64,000 nt of DNA from Acanthosepion pharaonis (GCA_903632075.3 CAHIKZ030005210.1:299001-363000), one strand, 5' to 3'. Positions 39,793-53,086 are shown, counted from the first letter of the stretch. Notes: a model not told the origin generated them from the sequence alone. Program-made: numbers and translations.

Positions 39793-41945
39793 GTCTTTGT
39801 TCATTTGGTCGCTACATTCTCCAACCGTAATATATCCTTTTAAAAATTTGAGAGTTGTTGCCATGTTTCCAATAGTTATTTGGATTTGATCTTCGTCTTT
39901 TGTTCATTTGGTCTTTACATTCTCCAACTGTAATATATCCTTTAAAATTCTGAGAGTTGTTGCCATGTTTCCAATAGTTATTTGGATTTGGATCTTCGTC
40001 TTTGTTCATTTGGTCGCTACATTCTCCAACCGTAATATATCCTTTAAAAATTTGAGAGTTGTTTGCCATGTTTCCAATAGTTATTTGATTTGGATCTTCG
40101 TCTTTGTTCATTTGGTCGCTACATTCTCCAACCGTAATATATCCTTTAAAAATTCTGAGAGTTGTTGCCATGTTTCCAATAGTTATTTGATTTGATCTTC
40201 GTCTTTGTTCATTTGGTCGCTACATTCTCCAACCGTAATATATCCTTTAAAAATTCTGAGAGTTGTTGCCATGTTTCCAATAGTTATTTGGATTTGGATC
40301 TTCGTCTTTGTTCATTTGGTCGCTACATTCTCCAACCGTAATATATCCTTTAAAAATTTTGAGAGTTGTTGCCATGTTTCCAATAGTTATTTGATTTGGA
40401 TCTTCGTCTTTGTTCATTTGGTCGCTACATTCTCCAACCGTAATATATCCTTTAAAAATTCTGGAGAGTTGTTGCCATGTTTCCAATAGTTATTTTGATT
40501 TGGATCTTCGTCTTTGTTCATTTGGTCGCTACATTCTCCAACCGTAATATATCCTTTAAAAATTTGAGAGTTGTTGCCATGTTTCCAATAGTTATTTGAT
40601 TTGGATCTTCGTCTTTGTTCATTTGGTCGCTACATTCTCCAACCGTAATATATCCTTTAAAAAATTCTGAGAGTTGTTGCCATGTTTCCAATAGTTATTT
40701 GGATTTGGATCTTCGTCTTTGTTCATTTGGTCGCTACATTCTCCAACCGTAATATATCCTTTAAAATTCTGAGAGTTGTTGCCATGTTTCCAATAGTTAT
40801 TTGATTTGGATCTTCGTCTTTTTGTTCATTTGGTCGCTACATTCTCCAACCGTAATATATCCTTTAAAATTCTGAGAGTTGTTGCCATGTTTCCAATAGT
40901 TATTTGGATTTGGATCTTCGTCTTTGTTCATTTGGTCGCTACATTCTCCAACCGTAATATATCCTTTAAAAATTTGAGAGTTGTTGCCATGTTTCCAATA
41001 GTTATTTGGATTTGGATTTCGTCTTTGTTCATTTGGTCGCTACATTCTCCAACCGTAATATATCCTTTAAAATTCTGAGAGTTGTTGCCATGTTTCCAAT
41101 AGTTATTTGGATTTGGATCTTCGTCTTGTTCATTTGGTCGCTACATTCTCCAACCGTAATATATCCTTTAAAATTTTGAGAGTTGTTGCCATGTTTCCAA
41201 TAGTTATTTGGATTTGGATCTTCGTCTTTGTTCATTTGGTCGCTACATTCTCCAACCGTAATATATCCTTTAAAAATTCTGAGAGTTGTTGCCATGTTTC
41301 CAATAGTTATTTGGATTTGGATCTTCGTCTTTGTTCATTTGGTCGCTACATTCTCCAACCGTAATATATCCTTTTAAAAATTTGAGAGTTGTTGCCATGT
41401 TTCCAATAGTTATTTGGATTTGGATCTTCGTCTTTGTTCATTTGGTCGCTACATTCTCCAACCGTAATATATCCTTTAAAAATTCTGAGAGTTGTTGCCA
41501 TGTTTCCAATAGTTATTTGGATTTGGATCTTCGTCTTTGTTCATTTGGTCGCTACATTCTCCAACCGTAATATATCCTTTAAAATTTGAGAGTTGTTGCC
41601 ATGTTTCCAATAGTTATTTGGATTTGATCTTCGTCTTTGTTCATTTGGTCGCTACATTCTCCAACCGTAATATATCCTTTAAAATTTGAGAGTTGTTGCC
41701 ATGTTTCCAATAGTTATTTGGATTTGGATCTTCGTCTTTGTTCATTTGGTCGCTACATTCTCCAACCGTAATATATCCTTTAAAAATTCTGAGAGTTGTT
41801 GCCATGTTTCCAATAGTTATTTGGATTTGGATCTTCGTCTTTTGTTCATTTGGTCGCTACATTCTCCAAACCGTAATATATCCTTTAAAAATTCTGAGAG
41901 TTGTTGCCATGTTTCCAATAGTTATTTGGATTTGGATCTTCGTCT

Positions 41946-41962
41946 TTTTTCAATATTTTTGT
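41946..41962 (+). repeat. Local replacement in a core monomer
   Basis: TTTGTTCATTTGGTCGC is replaced by TTTTTTCAATATTTTTGTCGC; the flanks are normal. Confidence 0.7.
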
Positions 41963-44757
41963 CGCTACATTCTCCAACCGTAATATATCCTTTTAAAATT
42001 TGAGAGTTGTTGCCATGTTTCCAATAGTTATTTGGATTTGGATCTTCGTCTTTGTTCATTTGGTCGCTACATTCTCCAACCGTAATATATCCTTTAAAAA
42101 TTCTGAGAGTCGTTGCCATGTTTCCAATAGTTATTTGGATTTGGATCTTCGTCTTTGTTCATTTGGTCGCTACATTCTCCAACCGTAATATATCCTTTAA
42201 AATTTTGAGAGTTGTTGCCATGTTTCCAATAGTTATTTGGATTTGGATCTTCGTCTTTGTTCATTTGGTCGCTACATTCTCCAACCGTAATATATCCTTT
42301 AAAAATTTGAGAGTTGTTGCCATGTTTCCAATAGTTATTTGATTTGGATCTTCGTCTTTGTTCATTTGGTCGTCTTCATTCTCCAACCGTAATATATCCT
42401 TTAAAAATTCTGAGAGTTGTTGCCATGTTTCCAATAGTTATTTGGATTTGGATCTTCGTCTTTGTTCATTTGGTCGCTACATTCTCCAACCGTAATATAT
42501 CCTTTAAAATTTTGAGAGTTGTTGCCATGTTTCCAATAGTTATTTGATTTGGATCTTCGTCTTTGTTCATTTGGTCGCTACATTCTCCAACCGTAATATA
42601 TCCTTTAAAAATTTTGAGAGTTGTTGCCATGTTTCCAATAGTTATTTGGATTTGGATCTTCGTCTTTGTTCATTTGGTCGCTAACATTCTCCAACCGTAA
42701 TATATCCTTAAAAAATTTGAGAGTTGTTGCCATGTTTCAATAGTTATTTGGATTTGGATCTTCGTCTTTGTTCATTTGGTCGCTACATTCTCCAACCGTA
42801 ATATATCCTTTAAAAATTCTGAGAGTTGTTGCCATGTTTCCAATAGTTATTTGGATTTGGATCTTCGTCTTTGTTCATTTGGTCGCTACATTCTCCAACC
42901 GTAATATATCCTTTAAAAATTTGAGAGTTGTTGCCATGTTTCCAATAGTTATTTGGATTTGGATCTTCGTCTTTGTTCATTTGGTCGCTACATTCTCCAA
43001 CCGTAATATATCCTTTAAAATTTGAGAGTTGTTGCCATGTTTCCAATAGTTATTTGGATTTGGATCTTCGTCTTTGTTCATTTGGTCGCTACATTCTCCA
43101 ACCGTAATATATCCTTTAAAATTTTGAGAGTTGTTGCCATGTTTCCAATAGTTATTTGGATTTGGATCTTCGTCTTTGTTCATTTGGTCGCTACATTCTC
43201 CAACCGTAATATATCCTTTAAAAATTCTGAGAGTTGTTGCCATGTTTCCAATAGTTATTTGATTTGGATCTTCGTCTTTGTTCATTTGGTCGCACATTCT
43301 CCAACCGTAATATATCCTTTAAAATTCTGAGAGTTGTTGCCATGTTTCCAATAGTTATTTGATTTGGATCTTCGTCTTTGTTCATTTGGTCGCTACATTC
43401 TCCAAACCGTAATATATCCTTTAAAAATTCTGAGAGTTGTTGCCATGTTTCCAATAGTTATTTGGATTTGGATCTTCGTCTTTGTTCATTTGGTCGCTAC
43501 ATTCTCCAACCGTAATATATCCTTTAAAAATTCTGAGAGTTGTTGCCATGTTTCCAATAGTTATTTGGATTTGGATCTTCGTCTTTTGTTCATTTGGTCG
43601 TTACATTCTCCAACCGTGAAATATATCCTTTAAAATTTCTGAGTTGTTGCCATGTTTCCAATAGTTATTTGATTTGGATCTTCGTCTTTGTTCATTTGGT
43701 CGCTACATTCTCCAACCGTAATATATCCTTTAAAATTCTGAGAGTTGTTGCCATGTTTCCAATAGTTATTTGGATTTGGATCTTCGTCTTTTGTTCATTT
43801 GGTCGCTACATTCTCCAACCGTAATATATCCTTTAAAAATTCTGAGAGTTGTTGCCATGTTTCCAATAGTTATTTGGATTTGGATCTTCGTCTTTGTTCA
43901 TTTGGTCGCTTCATTCTCCAACCGTAATATATCCTTTAAAATTTGAGAGTTGTTGCCATGTTTCCAATAGTTATTTGGATTTGGATCTTCGTCTTTGTTC
44001 ATTTGGTCGCTACATTCTCCAACCGTAATATATCCTTTAAAATTTGAGAGTTGTTGCCATGTTTCCAATAGTTATTTGGATTTGGATCTTCGTCTTTGTT
44101 CATTTGGTCGCTACATTCTCCAACCGTAATATATCCTTTAAAATTCTGAGAGTTGTTGCCATGTTTCCAATAGTTATTTGGATTTGGATCTTCGTCTTTG
44201 TTCATTTGGTCGCTACATTCTCCAACCGTAATATATCCTTTAAAAATTCTGAGAGTTGTTGCCATGTTTCCAATAGTTATTTGATTTGGATCTTCGTCTT
44301 TGTTCATTTGGTCGCTACATTCTCCAACCGTAATATATCCTTTAAAAATCTGAGAGTTGTTGCCATGTTTCCAATAGTTATTTGGATTTGGATCTTCGTC
44401 TTTGTTCATTTGGTCGCTACATTCTCCAACCGTAATATATCCTTTAAAATTCTGAGAGTTGTTGCCATGTTTCCAATAGTTATTTGGATTTGGATCTTCG
44501 TCTTTGTTCATTTGGTCGCTACATTCTCCAACCGTAATATATCCTTTAAAATTTGAGAGTTGTTGCCATGTTTCCAATAGTTATTTGGATTTGGATTCGT
44601 CTTTGTTCATTTGGTCCTTACATTCTCCAACCGTAATATATCCTTAAAAATTTCTGAGAGTTGTTGCCATGTTTCCAATAGTTATTTGGATTTGGATCTT
44701 CGTCTTTGTTCATTTGGTCGCTAACATTCTCCAACCGTAATATATCCTTTAAAAATT

Positions 44758-44850
44758 CCTGAGAGTCGTTGCCAATAGTTATTTGTTTCTTGTTCAATAG
44801 TTCCAACCAGTATTATTTGGATTTGAGATCTTCGTCTTTGTTCATTTTTC
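44758..44850 (+). repeat. Scrambled monomer
   Basis: GAGAGTCGTTGCC is joined directly to AATAGTTATTTG, losing ATGTTTCC. TTTCTTGTTCAATAG and TTCCAACCAGTATTATTTGG follow, repeating the monomer end. The next unit has TTCATTTTTCGC, with GG lost. Confidence 0.8.
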
Positions 44851-46267
44851 GCTACATTCTCCAACCGTAATATATCCTTTTAAAATTTTGAGAGTTGTTG
44901 CCATGTTTCCAATAGTTATTTGATTTGGATCTTCGTCTTTGTTCATTTGGTCGCTACATTCTCCAACCGTAATATATCCTTAAAAATTCTGAGTTGTTGC
45001 CATGTTTCCAATAGTTATTTGGATTTGGATCTTCGTCTTTGTTCATTTGGTCGCTACATTCTCCAACCGTAATATATCCTTTAAAATTTTGAGAGTTGTT
45101 GCCATGTTTCCAATAGTTATTTGATTTGGATCTTCGTCTTTGTTCATTTGGTCGCTACATTCTCCAACCGTAATATATCCTTTAAAATTCTGAGAGTTGT
45201 TGCCATGTTTCCAATAGTTATTTGGATTTGGATCTTCGTCTTTGTTCATTTGGTCGCTACATTCTCCAACCGTAATATATCCTTTAAAAATTTGAGAGTT
45301 GTTGCCATGTTTCCAATAGTTATTTGGATTTGGATCTTCGTCTTTGTTCATTTGGTCGCTACATTCTCCAACCGTAATATATCCTTTAAAATTTGAGAGT
45401 TGTTGCCATGTTTCCAATAGTTATTTGGATTTGGATCTTCGTCTTTGTTCATTTGGTCGCTACATTCTCCAACCGTAATATATCCTTTAAAAATTTGAGA
45501 GTTGTTGCCATGTTTCCAATAGTTATTTGGATTTGGATCTTCGTCTTTGTTCATTTGGTCGCTACATTCTCCAACCGTAATATATCCTTTAAAATTCTGA
45601 GAGTTGTTGCCATTTTTTCAATAGTTATTTGGATTTGGATCTTCGTCTTTGTTCATTTGGTCGCTACATTCTCCAACCGTAATATATCCTTTAAAAATTT
45701 GAGAGTTGTTGCCATGTTTCCAATAGTTATTTGGATTTGGATTTGGTCTTTGTTCATTTGGTCGCAACATTCTCCAACCGTAATATATCCTTTAAAAATT
45801 TGAGAGTTGTTGCCATGTTTCCAATAGTTATTTGGATTTGGATCTTCGTCTTTGTTCATTTGGTCGCTACATTCTCCAACCGTAATATATCCTTTAAAAT
45901 TTGAGAGTTGTTGCCATGTTTCCAATAGTTATTTGGATTTGGATCTTCGTCTTTGTTCATTTGGTCGCTACATTCTCCAACCGTAATATATCCTTTAAAA
46001 ATTCTGAGAGTTGTTGCCATGTTTCCAATAGTTATTTGATTTGGATCTTCGTCTTTGTTCATTTGGTCGCTACATTCTCCAACCGTAATATATCCTTTAA
46101 AATTCTGAGAGTTGTTGCCATGTTTCCAATAGTTATTTGGATTTGGATCTTCGTCTTTGTTCATTTGGTCGCTACATTCTCCAACCGTAATATATCCTTT
46201 TAAAATTCTGAGAGTTGTTGCCATGTTTCCAATAGTTATTTGGATTTGGATCTTCGTCTTTGTTCAT

Positions 46268-46354
46268 TTTACATTCTCCAACCGTAATATATCCTTAAAA
46301 ATTTGACAGTTCTCCAACCGTAGTTATTTATATATCCTTTCCAAAAAATTCCTT
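46268..46354 (+). repeat. Shortened monomer with misplaced CTCCAACCG
   Basis: TTCATTTTACATTC lacks GGTCGC. TTTGACAGTTCTCCAACCG then places a second CTCCAACCG right after the A-tract, followed by TAGTTATTTATATATCC and CCAAAAAATTCC. A similar CCAAAAAATTC occurs near 47165, so the two units may be related. Confidence 0.8.
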
Positions 46355-47860
46355 GAGAGTTGTTGCCATGTTTCCAATAGTTATTTGGATTTGGATCTTC
46401 GTCTTTGTTCATTTGGTCGCTACATTCTCCAACCGTAATATATCCTTTTAAAATTCTGAGTGTTGTTGCCATGTTTCCAATAGTTATTTGATTTGGATCT
46501 TCGTCTTTGTTCATTTGGTCGCTACATTCTCCAACCGTAATATATCCTTAAAAATTTGAGAGTTGTTGCCATGTTTCCAATAGTTATTTGGATTTGATCT
46601 TCGTCTTTGTTCATTTGGTCGCTACATTCTCCAACCGTAATATATCCTTTAAAAATTCTGAGAGTTGTTGCCATGTTTCCAATAGTTATTTGGATTTGGA
46701 TCTTCGTCTTTTGTTCATTTGGTCGCTACATTCTCCAACCGTAATATATCCTTTAAAAATTTGAGAGTTGTTGCCATGTTTCCAATAGTTATTTGGATTT
46801 GGATCTTCGTCTTTGTTCATTTGGTCGCTACATTCTCCAACCGTAATATATCCTTTAAAAATTTTGAGAGTTGTTGCCATGTTTCCAATAGTTATTTGGA
46901 TTTGGATCTTCGTCTTTGTTCATTTGGTTGCTACATTCTCCAACCGTAATATATCCTTTAAAAATTCTGAGAGTTGTTGCCATGTTTCCAATAGTTATTT
47001 GGATTTTCTTCGTCTTTTGTTCATTTGGTCGCTACATTCTCCAACCTGTAATATATCCTTAAAAAATTCTGAGAGTTGTTGCCATGTTTCCAATAGTTAT
47101 TTGATTTGGATCTTCGTCTTTGTTCATTTGGTCGCTACATTCTCCAACCGTAATATATCCTTTTCCAAAAAATTCTGAGAGTTGTTGCCATGTTTCCAAT
47201 AGTTATTTGATTTGGATCTTCGTCTTTGTTCATTTGGTCGCTACATTCTCCAACCGTAATATATCCTTTAAAAATTCTGAGAGTTGTTGCCATGTTTCCA
47301 ATAGTTATTTGATTTGGATCTTCGTCTTTGTTCATTTGGTCGCTACATTCTCCAACCGTAATATATCCTTTAAAAATTCTGAGAGTTGTTGCCATGTTTC
47401 CAATAGTTATTTTGATTTGGATCTTCGTCTTTGTTCATTTGGTCGCTACATTCTCCAACCGTAATATATCCTTTAAAAATTTGAGAGTTGTTGCCATGTT
47501 TCCAATAGTTATTTGATTTGATCTTCGTCTTTGTTCATTTGGTCGCTACATTCTCCAACCGTAATATATCCTTTTTAAAATTTGAGAGTTGTTGCCATGT
47601 TTCCAATAGTTATTTGGATTTGGATCTTCGTCTTTGTTCATTTGGTCGCTACATTCTCCAACCGTAATATATCCTTTAAAATTCTGAGAGTTGTTGCCAT
47701 GTTTCCAATAGTTATTTTGATTTGGATCTTCGTCTTTGTTCATTTGGTCGCTACATTCTCCAAACCGTAATATATCCTTAAAAAATTCTGAGTTGTTGCC
47801 ATGTTTCCAATAGTTATTTGGATTTGGATCTTCGTCTTTGTTCATTTGTCGCTACATTCT

Positions 47861-47884
47861 CCAACCAATAGTTAATGGATATCC
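47861..47884 (+). repeat. Local rearrangement with ATTAATGG-like bases
   Basis: CCAACCGTAATATATCC is replaced by CCAACCAATAGTTAATGGATATCC. The TTAATGGAT part resembles the odd bases at 7950-7957. Confidence 0.7.
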
Positions 47885-48307
47885 TTTAAAAATTCTGAGA
47901 GTTGTTGCCATGTTTCCAATAGTTATTTGGATTTGGATCTTCGTCTTTGTTCATTTGGTCGCTACATTCTCCAACCGTAATATATCCTTTAAAAATTCTG
48001 AGAGTTGTTGCCATGTTTCCAATAGTTATTTGGATTTGGATCTTCGTCTTTGTTCATTTGGTCGCTACATTCTCCAACCGTAATATATCCTTTAAAAATT
48101 TGAGAGTTGTTGCCATGTTTCCAATAGTTATTTGGATTTGGATCTTCGTCTTTGTTCATTTGGTCGCTACATTCTCCAACCGTAATATATCCTTTAAAAA
48201 TTCTGAGAGTTGTTGCCATGTTTCCAATAGTTATTTTGATTTGATTTGATCTTCGTCTTTGTTCATTTGGTCGCTACATTCTCCAACCGTAATATATCCT
48301 TTAAAAT

Positions 48308-48735
48308 TTGAGAGTTGTTGCTATGTTTAAATAGTTATTTGATTTGGATCTTCGTCTTTGTTCATTTGGTCGCTACATTCTCCAACCGTAATATATCCTT
48401 TAAAAATTTGAGAGTTGTTGATGTTTTAGTTATTTGATTTGGATCTTCGTCTTTGTTCATTTGGTCGCTACATTCTCCAACCGTAATATATCCTTTAAAA
48501 ATTTGAGAGTTGTTGCCATGTTTCCAATAGTTATTTGATTTGGATCTTCGTCTTTGTTCATTTGGTCGCTACATTCTCCAACCGTAATATATCCTTTTAA
48601 AAATTTGAGTTGTTCATGTTTCCAATAGTTATTTGATTTGGATCTTCGTCTTTGTTCATTTGGTCGCTACATTCTCCAACCGTAATATATCCTTTAAAAA
48701 TTGGTGTTGTTCATGTTTCAATAGTTATTTGATTT
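48308..48735 (+). repeat. Cluster of shortened monomers in the core
   Basis: Most units in this cluster have a damaged GTTGTTGCCATGTTTCC segment, with one normal copy between. One reads GTTGATGTTTTAG near 48420. Two later neighbours, near 48608 and 48706, share GTTGTTCATGTTTC, lacking GC. The shared deletion suggests that a damaged unit was copied locally. Confidence 0.75.
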
Positions 48736-50518
48736 GATCTTCGTTTTGTTCATTTGGTCGCTACATTCTCCAACCGTAATATATCCTTTAAAAATTCTGA
48801 GAGTTGTTGCCATGTTTCCAATAGTTATTTGGATTTGGATCTTCGTCTTTGTTCATTTGGTCGCTACATTCTCCAACCGTAATATATCCTTTAAAAATTT
48901 TGAGAGTTGTTGCCATGTTTCCAATAGTTATTTGGATTTGGATCTTCGTCTTTGTTCATTTGGTCGCTACATTCTCCAACCGTAATATATCCTTTAAAAA
49001 TTCTGAGAGTTGTTGCCATGTTTCCAATAGTTATTTGGATTTGGATTCGTCTTTGTTCATTTGGTCGCTACATTCTCCAACCGTAATATATCCTTTAAAA
49101 TTCTGAGAGTTGTTGCCATGTTTCCAATAGTTATTTGGATTTGGATCTTCGTCTTTGTTCATTTGGTCGCTACATTCTCCAACCGTAATATATCCTTTAA
49201 AAATTGAGAGTTGTTGCCATGTTTCCAATAGTTATTTGATTTGGATCTTCGTCTTTGTTCATTTGGTCTTTTCTCCAATTTGTAATATATCCTTTAAAAT
49301 TTGAGAGTTGTTGCCATGTTTCCAATAGTTATTTGGATTTGGATCTTCGTCTTTGTTCATTTGGTCACTACATTCTCCAACCGTAATATATCCTTTAAAA
49401 AATTTGAGAGTTGTTGCCATGTTTCCAATAGTTATTTGATTTGGATCTTCGTCTTTGTTCATTTGGTCGCTACATTCTCCAACCGTAATATATCCTTAAA
49501 AAATTTGAGAGTTGTTGCCATGTTTCCAATAGTTATTTGGATTTGGATCTTCGTCTTTTGTTCATTTGGTCGCTACATTCTCAAACCGTAATATATCCTT
49601 TAAAAATTTTGAGAGTTGTTGCCATGTTTCCAATAGTTATTTGGATTTGGATCTTCGTCTTTGTTCATTTGGTCGCTACATTCTCCAACCGTAATATATC
49701 CTTTAAAAATTTTGAGAGTTGTTGCCATGTTTCCAATAGTTATTTGGATTTGGATCTTCGTCTTTGTTCATTTGGTCGCTACATTCTCCAACCGTAATAT
49801 ATCCTTTAAAAATTCTGAGAGTTGTTGCCATGTTTCCAATAGTTATTTGATTTGGATCTTCGTCTTTGTTCATTTGGTCGCTACATTCTCCAACCGTAAT
49901 ATATCCTTTAAAATTCTGAGAGTTGTTGCCATGTTTCCAATAGTTATTTGATTTGGATCTTCGTCTTTGTTCATTTGGTCGCTACATTCTCCAACCGTAA
50001 TATATCCTTTAAAAATTTGAGAGTTGTTGCCATGTTTCCAATAGTTATTTGGATTTGGATCTTCGTCTTTGTTCATTTGGTCGCTACATTCTCCAACCGT
50101 AATATATCCTTTAAAAATTTGAGAGTTGTTGCCATGTTTCCAATAGTTATTTGATTTGGATCTTCGTCTTTGTTCATTTGGTCGCTACATTCTCCAACCG
50201 TAATATATCCTTTTAAAATTTTGAGAGTTGTTGCCATGTTTCCAATAGTTATTTGGATTTGGATCTTCGTCTTTGTTCATTTGGTCGCTACATTCTCCAA
50301 CCGTAATATATCCTTTAAAAATTCTGAGAGTTGTTGCCATGTTTCCAATAGTTATTTGGATTTGATCTTCGTCTTTGTTCATTTGGTCGCTACATTCTCC
50401 AACCGTAATATATCCTTTTAAAATTCTGAGAGTTGTTGCCATGTTTCCAATAGTTATTTTGATTTGGATCTTCGTCTTTGTTCATTTGGTCGCTACATTC
50501 TCCAACCGTAATATATCC

Positions 50519-50628
50519 TTCTGAGAAAATGTTTTAATAGTTATTTGATTTGGATCTTCGTCTTTGTTCATTTGGCCTACATTCTCCAACCGTAATATAT
50601 CCTTTAAAATTTAGTTTTGCCATGTTTC
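50519..50628 (+). repeat. Shortened monomers at the core to right zone border
   Basis: TATATCCTTCTGAG lacks the A-tract and continues into AAAATGTTTTAATAG. The next unit has TTTGGCCTACATTC and TTTAGTTTTGCC, again missing several bases of the usual segments. Confidence 0.75.
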
Positions 50629-50770
50629 CAATAGTTATTTGGATTTGGATCTTCGTCTTTGTTCATTTGGTCGCTACATTCTCCAACCGTAATATATCCT
50701 TTTTAAAAATTCTGAGAGTTGTTGCTATGTTTCCAATAGTTATTTGATTTGATCTTCGTCTTTTGTTCAT

Positions 50771-50818
50771 TTGGTTTCGTAATATAGTTATTTGTTTCCA
50801 TTAGATTTGATTTCTTCG
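50771..50818 (+). repeat. Scrambled monomer
   Basis: TTTGGTTTCGTAATATAG is joined to TTATTTGTTTCCATTAGATT, so most of the CGCTACATTCTCCAACC and A-tract regions are missing. It carries a CCATTAG, a variant otherwise seen only in the two outer zones. Confidence 0.8.
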
Positions 50819-51657
50819 TCTTTGTTCATTTGGTCGCTACATTCTCCAACCGTAATATATCCTTTAAAAATTCTGAGAGTTGTTGCCATGTTTCCAATAG
50901 TTATTTGGATTTGATCTTCGTCTTTGTTCATTTGGTCGCTACATTCTCCAACCGTAATATATCCTTTAAAATTTGAATGTTGTTGCATGTTTCCAATAGT
51001 TATTTGATTTGGATCTTCGTCTTTGTTCATTTGGTCGCTACATTCTCCAACCGTAATATATCCTTTAAAAAATTTGAGAGTTGTTGCCATGTTTCCAATA
51101 GTTATTTGGATTTGGATCTTCGTCTTTGTTCATTTGGTCGCTACATTCTCCAACCGTAATATATCCTTTAAAAATTCTGAGAGTTGTTGCCATGTTTCCA
51201 ATAGTTATTTGATTTGGATCTTCGTCTTTGTTCATTTGGTCGCTACATTCTCCAACCGTAATATATCCTTTAAAATTCTGAGAGTTGTTGCCATATGTTT
51301 CCAATAGTTATTTTGATTTGGATCTTCGTCTTTGTTCATTTGGTCGCTACATTCTCCAACCGTAATATATCCTTTAAAAATTTGAGAGTTGTTGCCATGT
51401 TTCCAATAGTTATTTGGATTTGGATCTTCGTCTTTGTTCATTTGGTCGCCACATTCTCCAAACATAATATATCCTTTTAAAAATTCTGAGAGTTGTTGCC
51501 ATGTTTCCAATAGTTATTTGGATTTGGATCTTCGTCTTTGTTCATTTGGTCGCTACATTCTCCAACCGTAATATATCCTTTAAAAATCTGAGAGTCGTTG
51601 CCATGTTTCCAATAGTTATTTGGATTTGATCTTCGTCTTTGTTCATTTGGTCGCTAC

Positions 51658-51698
51658 AAGTAATTATCCAACCATGTAATATATCCATTTCCAACCGT
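51658..51698 (+). repeat. Duplicated CCAACC-TATATCC segment
   Basis: AAGTAATTATCCAACC-ATGTAATATATCC is followed by ATTTCCAACCGTAATATATCC, so this part of the monomer is present twice in tandem. Confidence 0.8.
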
Positions 51699-52379
51699 AA
51701 TATATCCTTTAAAATTTGAGAGTTGTTGCCATGTTTCCAATAGTTATTTGATTTGGATCTTCGTCTTTGTTCATTTGGTCGCTACATTCTCCAACCGTAA
51801 TATATCCTTTAAAAATTTGAGAGTTGTTGCCATGTTTCCAATAGTTATTTGGATTTGGATCTTCGTCTTTGTTCATTTGGTCGCTACATTCAAAACCGTA
51901 ATATATCCTTTAAAATTCTGAGTTGTTGCCTATGTTTCCAATAGTTATTTGATTTGGATCTTCGTCTTTGTTCATTTGGTCGCTACATTCTCCAACCGTA
52001 ATATATCCTTTAAAATTTGAGAGTGTTGCATGTTTCCAATAGTTATTTTGATTTGATCTTCGTCTTTGTTCATTTGGTCGCTACATTCTCCAACCGTAAT
52101 ATATCCTTTAAAATTTGAGAGTTGTTGCCATGTTTCCAATAGTTATTTGGATTTGGATCTTCGTCTTTGTTCATTTGGTCGCTACATTCTCCAACCGTAA
52201 TATATCCTTTAAAAAATTTGAGAGTTGTTGCCATGTTTCCAATAGTTATTTGGATTTGGATCTTCGTCTTTGTTCATTTGGTCGCTACATTCTCCAACCG
52301 TAATATATCCTTTAAAATTCTGAGAGTTGTTGCCATGTTTCCAATAGTTATTTGGATTTGATTCGTCTTTTGTTCATTT

Positions 52380-52488
52380 GGATCTACATTCTCCAACGTA
52401 ATATATCCTTTAAAAATTTGAGAGTTGTTCATTTTTCCAATAGTTATTTGGATTTGGATCTTCGTCTTTGTTCATTTGGTCATTCTCC
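52380..52488 (+). repeat. Monomers with three small deletions
   Basis: GGATCTACATTC, GTTGTTCATTTTTCC and GGTCATTCTCC each lack bases of the normal GGTCGCTACATTC or GTTGCCATGTTTCC segments. Confidence 0.75.
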
Positions 52489-52592
52489 AACCGTAATATA
52501 TCCTTTAAAAAATTTGAGAGTTGTTGCCATGTTTCCAATAGTTATTTGATTTGGATTCGTCTTTGTTCATTTGGTCGCTACATTCTCCAACC

Positions 52593-52668
52593 GTATATAT
52601 CCTTTAAAATTTGAGTGAGAGTTTGTTTCCATAGTTATTTGATTTATCGGTTTTGTTAAAATATATCC
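52593..52668 (+). repeat. Strongly shortened monomer
   Basis: GAGTGAGAGTTTGTTTCC leads to TTTGATTTATCGGTTTTGTT and then straight to AAAATATATCC. The whole CATTTGGTCGC to CCAACCG part is missing. Confidence 0.8.
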
Positions 52669-52989
52669 TTTAAAAATTTGAGAGTTGTTGCCATGTTTCC
52701 AATAGTTATTTGGATTTGGATCTTCGTCTTTGTTCATTTGGTCGCTACATTCTCCAACCGTAATATATCCTTTAAAAATTCTGAGTGTTGTTGCCATGTT
52801 TCCAATAGTTATTTGGATTTGGATCTTCGTCTTTGTTCATTTGGTCGCTACATTCTCCAACCGTAATATATCCTTTAAAAATTCTGAATGTTGTTGCCAT
52901 GTTTCCAATAGTTATTTGGATTTGATCTTCGTCTTTGTTCATTTGGTCGCTACATTCTCCAACCGTAATATATCCTTTAAAAAATTTGA

Positions 52990-53086
52990 GAAAGTTTGTT
53001 ATTTGATTTGATCTTGTCTTTTGTTCATTTGCTACATTCTCCAACCGTAATATATCCTTGAGAGTTATTTGGTTATTTGGATTTCT
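52990..53086 (+). repeat. Shortened monomers
   Basis: GAGAAAGTTTG joins directly to TTATTTGATTTG, and in the next unit TATATCC joins to TTGAGAGTTATTTGG, removing the A-tract and the GCCATG segment. Confidence 0.75.

Larger units (their letters stand above)
12480..50500 (+). repeat. Homogeneous core of the satellite array
   Basis: Most monomers are identical except at a few recurring sites. These are one or two G in GG-ATTTGG, four to six A in the A-tract, and presence or loss of C in TTCTGAG. The states combine freely: five-A/C, four-A/C, five-A/no-C and four-A/no-C each occur with either G state. By eye I could not find a fixed order of monomer types that would define a higher-order repeat. 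Isolated damaged monomers are listed separately. Confidence 0.85.

Noticed and set aside
43999..44577. A 34-residue repeat protein (TALE, PPR or TPR type)
   Set aside because: The 34-residue period simply equals 102 bp. The repeats lack the residue patterns of those families, the opposite strand is equally open, and the frame is lost whenever a 103-bp unit occurs.
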